Assembly: GCA_035554635.1 (NCBI GenBank)
Contig: DATMIB010000138.1
Coordinates: 1-9,663 of the forward strand
DNA from: RPQJ01 sp035554635
GTDB taxonomy: Bacteria; Pseudomonadota; Gammaproteobacteria; Steroidobacterales; Steroidobacteraceae
Reading direction: 5' to 3'
DNA length: 9,663 bases
Shown piece by piece: positions 1 to 9,663 of the stretch. The notes beneath the pieces are model-generated. The model saw only the letters and a program-made list of their open reading frames with translations, had not been told where the DNA came from and did not search any database. Positions within the stretch are counted from its first letter, which is position 1. Each line of letters begins with the position of its first letter. The translations under genes were made by a program, and so were the position numbers.

Positions 1-1239
<1,239 letters not shown>

Positions 1240-1276
1240 GGGGTCACCTGCGCAGGGGTGAGGGCGAAGCCGCCGC

Positions 1277-5428
<4,152 letters not shown>

Positions 5429-5489
5429 TGCGATCACCCTCTCGAGGCTGCCGACGCCGGCGCCTGAGCGCGACGAAAACTAGGGGACG

Positions 5490-5546
5490 AAAAAACGACA
5501 AACAGGGGCCACCGGGCGGTGGAGCAATTCCACCGCCCGGCGCCCC
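5490..5546 (-). terminator. Strong stem-loop with U-rich tail between rplL and rpoB, probable attenuator
   Basis: In the direction of transcription a 12-bp perfect stem (5529-5540 with 5512-5523, 5-nt loop) is extended by five more G-C pairs (5542-5546 with 5505-5509) across a small internal loop. About nine bases after the stem comes a run of six T, within the U-rich stretch TGTTTGTCGTTTTTTC. The shape is that of an intrinsic terminator, with the U-run slightly distant from the stem. In E. coli the rplL-rpoB spacer holds a partial terminator (attenuator) and an RNase III site that set the ratio of ribosomal proteins to RNAP subunits. By position I infer the same role here. No promoter consensus is visible between this element and rpoB, so read-through must supply rpoBC unless a cryptic promoter exists. 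Confidence 0.8.
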
Positions 5547-5576
5547 GTGCAACGGGCGAGAGCCCGCGCATCGCGG

Positions 5577-5960
<384 letters not shown>

Positions 5961-6020
5961 TTGAGTAGCTCCTGAAAAAACGTTTGCCTGAATACCCGAG
6001 ATGTTGAGCACTGCCGCCGG

Positions 6021-6554
6021 TCAGGCAGCCGCGCCCTGCTTCTGGTCCTTGACCGCGGCGATCGTGCGCACGAGCTTCGCGTGAGGCTCGGCAACGCAGC
6101 GAACGAACTTGCCGATCGGGGCCTTGATGACTCCCAACAGCTGCGCGAGAGCCTGTTCCTTGGTAGGAAGGCTCGCGACGCGTTCGAGGTCGCTGCCCGG
6201 CAGAACCTGGCCGCCCAGGGACACCAGCGTCGGGACGAGCTTGTCGTTGTCCTTCGCGAATGCCTTGATCAGCCGGGCCGCCGCGCCCGGATCGTCCTGC
6301 GAGAAGGCGAGGATCAGCGGGCCCTTGAGCTTGGTTCCCACGCACTCGAACTGAGTGCCGGCAACGGCTCGGCGGGCCAGCGTGTTCTTCACCACGCGCA
6401 CGTAGACGCGGTTGGCGCGGGCCTTGGCGCGCAGCTCGGTGAGCTTTGCGACCGGCAGCCCCCGGTACTCCGCTGCCACCACGGACTGCGCTGTCTGCGC
6501 GACCGTGGCGACCTCGGCGACCAGCGCCTTCTTGTCGTCGAATCTAAGCGCCAT
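6021..6554 (-). CDS. rplJ: 50S ribosomal protein L10 (177 aa)
   Basis: L10 anchors the L7/L12 dimers to 23S rRNA at the base of the stalk. In complex with L12 it represses its own mRNA. The N-terminal rRNA-binding domain is recognisable from MALRFDDKKALVAEV through the conserved KNTLARRAV at about residues 56-64. The C-terminal helix that binds L12 dimers covers roughly the last 35 residues and ends KDQKQGAAA. Length is a little above the E. coli protein (165). The ATG at 6554 has a near-perfect AGAGGAGG ribosome site five bases away. The frame is open to a further ATG at 6677, but that start would lie inside the conserved leader RNA and its extension is unlike any L10, so I reject it. It is paired with rplL downstream and controlled by the leader at 6659-6790. 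Confidence 0.99.
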   Translation of the reverse strand: MALRFDDKKALVAEVATVAQTAQSVVAAEYRGLPVAKLTELRAKARANRVYVRVVKNTLARRAVAGTQFECVGTKLKGPLILAFSQDDPGAAARLIKAFAKDNDKLVPTLVSLGGQVLPGSDLERVASLPTKEQALAQLLGVIKAPIGKFVRCVAEPHAKLVRTIAAVKDQKQGAAA

Positions 6555-6658
6555 TAAGTCCTCCTCTGGCCTGAAGATCGAACATCGAACACCCGTCCGT
6601 AGGCGTTCGCCCTTCTTTAGAAGGCGGACCTTCGGCAGTGAGGCCACTGACTCGGGTA

Positions 6659-6790
6659 CCACCATCTGCGCAGGCATCGGTGATTAAGGGAGCCACGGCG
6701 GCGTCGCCGCCATCCTCCCGCCTGCGGTCTTCGATGATGACCGGCCCGCGCCTTGCGCCACTCGCGTGGCACCGGGCGTCGGCCGGCCCT
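6659..6790 (-). promoter_or_regulatory. L10 leader RNA (autoregulatory L10-L12 binding site of rplJL)
   Basis: The rplA-rplJ spacer holds the diagnostic elements of the bacterial L10 leader. AGACCGCAGG (6721-6730) pairs with CCTGCGCAGATGGT (6661-6674), leaving the asymmetric CAGA bulge expected of the L10-binding kink. CTTAATC lies between them at 6683-6689. An inner hairpin is closed by GGGAG/CTCCC (6715-6719 with 6688-6692) and topped by a 6-bp GGCGGC/GCCGCC stem with a 3-nt loop. Upstream, a 7-bp stem with a GCGA tetraloop (6755-6772) sits inside a helix formed by 6781-6788 and about 6739-6746. Matching motifs occur in the E. coli rplJ leader as I recall it. The known mechanism is translational repression of rplJL by excess L10-L12 complex. 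No U-tract follows, so this looks like a translational rather than a termination device. Confidence 0.85.
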
Positions 6791-6837
6791 GCATCAAATC
6801 GTGAAAACGAAACCTGAATAAATCTGCTGCGTCCGGC

Positions 6838-7542
6838 TCAGTGCGCGGCCGTCGCGAGCGTCGACTGGTCCACCGGCACGCCGGGGCCCATCGTCGACGA
6901 CAGCGACACGCGCCTGAAGTACACGCCCTTCGACGCGGCCGGCTTGGACTTCTGCAGGTCGTTCAGCAGGGCCTGCAGGTTGTCCTTGAGCTTCCCGGCG
7001 TCGAAGCTCGCCTTGCCGATCGTGCAGTGGATCACGCCCGCCTTGTCGGTGCGGAAGCGCACCTGGCCGGCCTTGGCGTTGCGCACGGCGCCTGCGACGT
7101 CCGGCGTCACGGTGCCGACCTTGGGGTTCGGCATCAGGCCGCGCGGGCCGAGGATCTGGCCGAGCTGGCCGACCACACGCATCGCGTCCGGGCTGGCGAT
7201 CACGACGTCGAAGTTGAGCTCGCCCGCCTTGACCTGCGCGGCGAGGTCGTCCATGCCGACGATGTCGGCACCGGCTTCACGCGCGAGGTCGGCGTTCTTG
7301 CCCTGGGTGAACACGGCGACGCGGACCGTCTTGCCCGTGCCGTGCGGCAGCACGGTCGAGCCACGGACCTGCTGGTCCGACTTCGACGCGTCGACGCCGA
7401 GGTTCACTGCCACGTCGACGGCTTCGTCGAACTTGGCGACGGCAAACTGCTTGACGATGCCGATGGCGTCGTCGATCGAATACGTCTTGCCCGGGACGAT
7501 CTTCTCGGCCCACGGCTTCATGCGCTTGGCTACGGCAACCAT
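6838..7542 (-). CDS. rplA: 50S ribosomal protein L1 (234 aa)
   Basis: L1 forms the mobile L1 stalk of the 50S subunit near the E site and also represses the rplKA mRNA. The protein starts MVAVAKRMKPWAEKI and has the same length as E. coli L1 (234). The family signature GPRGLMPNPKVGTVTPDV is at residues 132-149, in the second domain, which is inserted into the first; the first-domain N- and C-terminal parts are both present. The ATG at 7542 lies one nucleotide after the rplK stop, and its ribosome site (GGAGGGGG) is formed by the last rplK codons, so translation of the pair is very probably coupled. A start eight codons upstream within rplK is open but not supported by homology. A 283-nt spacer with the L10 leader follows. 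Confidence 0.99.
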   Translation of the reverse strand: MVAVAKRMKPWAEKIVPGKTYSIDDAIGIVKQFAVAKFDEAVDVAVNLGVDASKSDQQVRGSTVLPHGTGKTVRVAVFTQGKNADLAREAGADIVGMDDLAAQVKAGELNFDVVIASPDAMRVVGQLGQILGPRGLMPNPKVGTVTPDVAGAVRNAKAGQVRFRTDKAGVIHCTIGKASFDAGKLKDNLQALLNDLQKSKPAASKGVYFRRVSLSSTMGPGVPVDQSTLATAAH

Positions 7543-7543
7543 G

Positions 7544-7975
7544 TTACACCCCCTCCACGTCGACACCCATGCTGCGGGCGCTGCCCGCGATGGTCCGCAC
7601 GGCCGCCTCGAGATCGGCAGCGGTGAGGTCCGGGGTCTTGGTCTTCGCGATTTCCTCGAGCTGCTGGCGCGTGATGCGGCCGACCTTGCTCGTGTTCGGC
7701 GTGCCGCTGCCCTTCTCGATGCCGATCGCCTTGCGGATCAGCACGGCGGCCGGCGGCGTCTTCATCACGAACGTGAAGCTGCGGTCGCTGTAGACCGTGA
7801 TCACGACCGGGATCGGCAGGCCCTTCTCGACCTGCTGGGTCTGCGCATTGAACTGCTTGCAGAACTCCATGATGTTGACGCCCTGCTGGCCCAGCGCCGG
7901 CCCGATCGGCGGGCTCGGGTTTGCCTGGCCTGCAGGCACCTGCAGCTTGACGTAGCCCTGTACTTTCTTTGCCAT
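7544..7975 (-). CDS. rplK: 50S ribosomal protein L11 (143 aa)
   Basis: L11 binds the GTPase-associated centre of 23S rRNA at the stalk base. It is the usual contact for thiostrepton-type antibiotics and for RelA-dependent stringent signalling. The N-terminal domain is typical: MAKKVQGYVKLQVPAG, then the proline-rich linker and helix NPSPPIGPALGQQGVNIMEF at about residues 20-39. The C-terminal RNA-binding domain covers about 70-143 and includes the conserved TPPAAVLIRKA near residue 73. Length is within one residue of E. coli L11. The ATG at 7975 is preceded by a purine-rich stretch, with AGAGG about nine bases away. The gene ends in TAA one nucleotide before rplA. The 55-nt spacer after nusG carries a candidate L1 repressor site. 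Confidence 0.99.
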   Translation of the reverse strand: MAKKVQGYVKLQVPAGQANPSPPIGPALGQQGVNIMEFCKQFNAQTQQVEKGLPIPVVITVYSDRSFTFVMKTPPAAVLIRKAIGIEKGSGTPNTSKVGRITRQQLEEIAKTKTPDLTAADLEAAVRTIAGSARSMGVDVEGV

Positions 7976-7991
7976 CTCTCTCTACCTCTGT

Positions 7992-8023
7992 GGGTCCAAG
8001 CGCCCGCTCACAGCGAGCTCCCC
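7992..8023 (-). promoter_or_regulatory. Candidate L1-binding hairpin in the rplK leader
   Basis: In the nusG-rplK spacer the minus strand reads GGGGAGCTC, then GCTGT, then GAGCGGGCGCTTGGACCC. GCTC and GAGC can form a short stem, and the outer GGG (8021-8023) can pair with CCC (7992-7994) across an asymmetric GGGCGCTTGGA strand. L1 is known to repress rplKA by binding a leader structure that mimics its 23S rRNA site, a two-helix element with an asymmetric loop just before rplK. Position and shape fit, but the stem is short and I have not aligned it to a covariance model. Confidence 0.5.
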
Positions 8024-8030
8024 GTTGAGC

Positions 8031-8564
8031 TCAGGCCTTCTCGACCTGGCTGAAATCCAATTCGACGGGCGTCGAGCGCCCCAGGATCTGCACCGCGACC
8101 TGCATGCGGTTCTTCTCGTAGTTCACCGACTCGACGACGCCGTTGAAGTCGTTGAACGGACCGTCGGTCACGCGCACGACCTCGCCCGGCTCGAACAGCA
8201 CCTTCGGCCGCGGCTTCTCGGCGCCTTCCTCGACGCGACGCAGGATCGCGTTCGCCTCGCGCTCCGTGATCGGCGCCGGGCGTTCCGGCGTGCCGCCGAT
8301 GAAGCCGAGCACCTTCGGCGTCTCGCGCACGAGGTGCCAGGTGTCCTCGTTCATCTCCATCTGCACGAGCACGTAGCCCGGGAAGAACTTGCGCTCGCTC
8401 TTGCGGCGCTGGCCGTCCCGCATCTCGACCACTTCCTCGGTCGGGACCAGGATCTCGCCGAACTTGTCGTCGAGCGAGTGGAGCTTGATGCGCTCCTGCA
8501 GGCTCTCCGAGACCTTGTGCTCGAAGTTCGAATACGCGTGAACGACGTACCAGCGCAGAGCCAC
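8031..8564 (-). CDS. nusG: Transcription termination/antitermination factor NusG (177 aa)
   Basis: NusG binds the RNAP clamp and suppresses pausing. Through its second domain it contacts Rho or ribosomal protein S10, which couples transcription to termination or translation. The NGN domain covers about residues 1-115, starting MALRWYVVHAYSNFEHKV, with the conserved KFFPGYVLVQM at 59-69. A short linker leads to the C-terminal KOW domain at about 122-177 (EPGEVVRVTDGPFNDFNG, then LGRSTPVELDFSQVEK). The start codon is GTG at 8564, chosen because no ATG is close, the N-terminus matches the family, and a GGAGG site lies about eight bases upstream. The secE stop is only four bases upstream, so the ribosome site lies in the secE end and coupling is likely. 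Length is close to E. coli NusG (181). Confidence 0.99.
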   Translation of the reverse strand: MALRWYVVHAYSNFEHKVSESLQERIKLHSLDDKFGEILVPTEEVVEMRDGQRRKSERKFFPGYVLVQMEMNEDTWHLVRETPKVLGFIGGTPERPAPITEREANAILRRVEEGAEKPRPKVLFEPGEVVRVTDGPFNDFNGVVESVNYEKNRMQVAVQILGRSTPVELDFSQVEKA

Positions 8565-8568
8565 GGTG

Positions 8569-8943
8569 TCAGCCTCCGGTCAGGACGCGAGTGACGTAGC
8601 CCAACAGCATGTCGAGCAGCCAGAAGAAGATGCCCAGCACGAGGATCGCGACGAAGACCACGAGCGTGGTCTGCAGCGATTCCTGGCGCGTGGGCCACAC
8701 GACCTTGCGCAACTCGACGCGCGAGCCCTGCACGAACTGCCAGAACGCGCGGCCCTGCAGCGACTGCAGCGCGACGAAGAAGCCGGCGCCGAGCGCGGCG
8801 AGCACGATCACCCAGCGCACGGCGAGCGGGTACGTGTCGAGCACGTAGAACGCCGCGATGCCGCCCACGAGGATCGCGAGCGCCGCGACGAGCTTGGCGG
8901 TGTCCAGCGCGCTCGGGCCGCTGCTTTGAGCCTGTTCGGTCAT
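8569..8943 (-). CDS. secE: Protein translocase subunit SecE (124 aa)
   Basis: SecE is the essential clamp around SecY in the SecYEG inner-membrane translocon. The protein has the long enterobacterial-type layout with three membrane segments, at about residues 18-35, 41-60 and 93-117. Before the third lies the cytoplasmic amphipathic helix with the family motif FVQGSRVELRKVVWPTRQES (70-89), in which VVWPTR is the hallmark. Length is close to E. coli SecE (127). I place the start at the ATG at 8943 (MTEQAQSSGPSALD), but no clear Shine-Dalgarno precedes it. An in-frame GTG at 8958 would add five residues and is no better supported, so the start is less certain than the identity. It lies 54 nt after tRNA-Trp and four bases before nusG. 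The stop is TGA. Confidence 0.97.
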   Translation of the reverse strand: MTEQAQSSGPSALDTAKLVAALAILVGGIAAFYVLDTYPLAVRWVIVLAALGAGFFVALQSLQGRAFWQFVQGSRVELRKVVWPTRQESLQTTLVVFVAILVLGIFFWLLDMLLGYVTRVLTGG

Positions 8944-8997
8944 TCGGTTGTCACGCACTGTCCGTCGCGTCCATCCATCCGTGCATCGTTCAGCGAC

Positions 8998-9073
8998 TGG
9001 CAGGCCAGGAGGGAATCGAACCCCCAACCTGCGGTTTTGGAGACCGCCGCTCTGCCAATTGAGCTACTGGCCT
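8998..9073 (-). tRNA. tRNA-Trp (anticodon CCA), 76 nt with encoded CCA
   Basis: The cloverleaf folds completely. The 7-bp acceptor stem is AGGCCAG/CTGGCCT and the D-stem is GCTC/GAGC. The anticodon stem GCGGT/ACCGC carries loop CTCCAAA, which gives anticodon CCA. The variable loop has five bases, and the T-stem GGGGG/CCCTC, with one G-U pair, closes loop TTCGATT. The discriminator is G (9001), and the 3' CCA is genomically encoded at 8998-9000. A tRNA-Trp between tuf and secE is a common arrangement in beta- and gammaproteobacteria, though E. coli keeps its copy elsewhere. It is probably excised from a transcript shared with its neighbours, since no separate promoter is evident. Confidence 0.98.
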
Positions 9074-9120
9074 GTGCTGAAGATGTCGTGTGGGCGGATC
9101 GAAACGATTGGAGCCTTGGG

Positions 9121-9151
9121 GCAGGAGGCGGGGTGGTGCCCTGCCTCCTGC
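9121..9151 (-). terminator. GC-rich hairpin just after tuf, no U-tract
   Basis: Ten bases past the tuf stop a 9-bp perfect stem, GCAGGAGGC with GCCTCCTGC (9143-9151 and 9121-9129), is extended after one mismatch by GGG/CCC around a 5-nt loop. The following bases (CCCAAGGCTCC) are not U-rich, so it does not meet the intrinsic terminator pattern. It may instead protect the tuf 3' end, act with Rho, or mark the processing point before tRNA-Trp. The structure is plain in the sequence; the role is inference. Confidence 0.5.
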
Positions 9152-9161
9152 GGTTGATTGC

Positions 9162-9663
<502 letters not shown>

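Noticed and set aside
6577..6593. Short tandem repeat of ATCGAAC upstream of rplJ
   Set aside because: Two copies of a seven-base unit are expected by chance at this scale and match no known site I can name.
6608..6649. Two small hairpins (6608-6626 and 6636-6649) between the L10 leader core and rplJ
   Set aside because: The stems are about five base pairs, one has a bulge, and neither is followed by a U-run, so they do not qualify as terminators and could be chance.
6555..6677. N-terminal extension of rplJ to an upstream ATG
   Set aside because: The extension is unlike any L10, crosses the conserved leader RNA and its ribosome site, and the ATG at 6554 has a near-ideal Shine-Dalgarno.
6791..6828. 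AT-rich patch after rplA considered as the rplJ promoter
   Set aside because: It is the most AT-rich part of the spacer and a plausible place for a promoter, but I could not find a pair of -35 and -10 boxes at proper spacing close to consensus.

Overview
The window is a stretch of core chromosome from a GC-rich gammaproteobacterium. Every gene lies on the minus strand, so the transcriptional order runs from high to low coordinate: tuf (3' part), tRNA-Trp, secE, nusG, rplK, rplA, rplJ, rplL, rpoB, rpoC (5' part). This is the classical secE-nusG / L11-L1 / L10-L7/L12 / beta-beta' cluster that joins translation, protein export, transcription elongation and RNA polymerase synthesis. The proteins closely resemble E. 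coli homologues. RpoB also carries two insertions relative to E. coli that, from memory of family sequences, match Xanthomonas RpoB, and its 1383-residue length fits that group. I infer a member of or relative of the Xanthomonadales (Lysobacterales); the genus cannot be set from the sequence alone.

Layout: 9162-9663 is the C-terminal part of EF-Tu, followed by a GC-rich hairpin without a U-tract. tRNA-Trp(CCA), with an encoded CCA end, sits at 8998-9073. secE and nusG follow with a 4-nt gap, and nusG starts with GTG. A 55-nt spacer before rplK holds a plausible L1 autoregulatory hairpin. rplK and rplA are separated by one nucleotide. The 283-nt spacer between rplA and rplJ is the longest non-coding stretch and contains a well-conserved L10 leader RNA. 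rplJ and rplL are 60 nt apart. The 148-nt rplL-rpoB spacer contains a strong stem-loop followed by a U-rich run, in the place where E. coli has its rpoB attenuator. rpoB and rpoC are 37 nt apart.

Together the genes supply the L1, L11, L10 and L7/L12 stalk proteins, EF-Tu that is recruited by the L7/L12 stalk, NusG and SecE, and the two large RNAP subunits. The visible control elements fit the standard scheme: L1 feedback on rplKA, L10(L12)n feedback on rplJL, and partial termination that lowers rpoBC relative to ribosomal protein output. No convincing sigma-70 promoter was found in any spacer.

I found no mobile element, CRISPR array, defence gene or new system. Long plus-strand open frames opposite rpoB and rpoC are compositional shadows. 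The observations worth a second look are regulatory RNA structures and RpoB indels, and most have known precedents.
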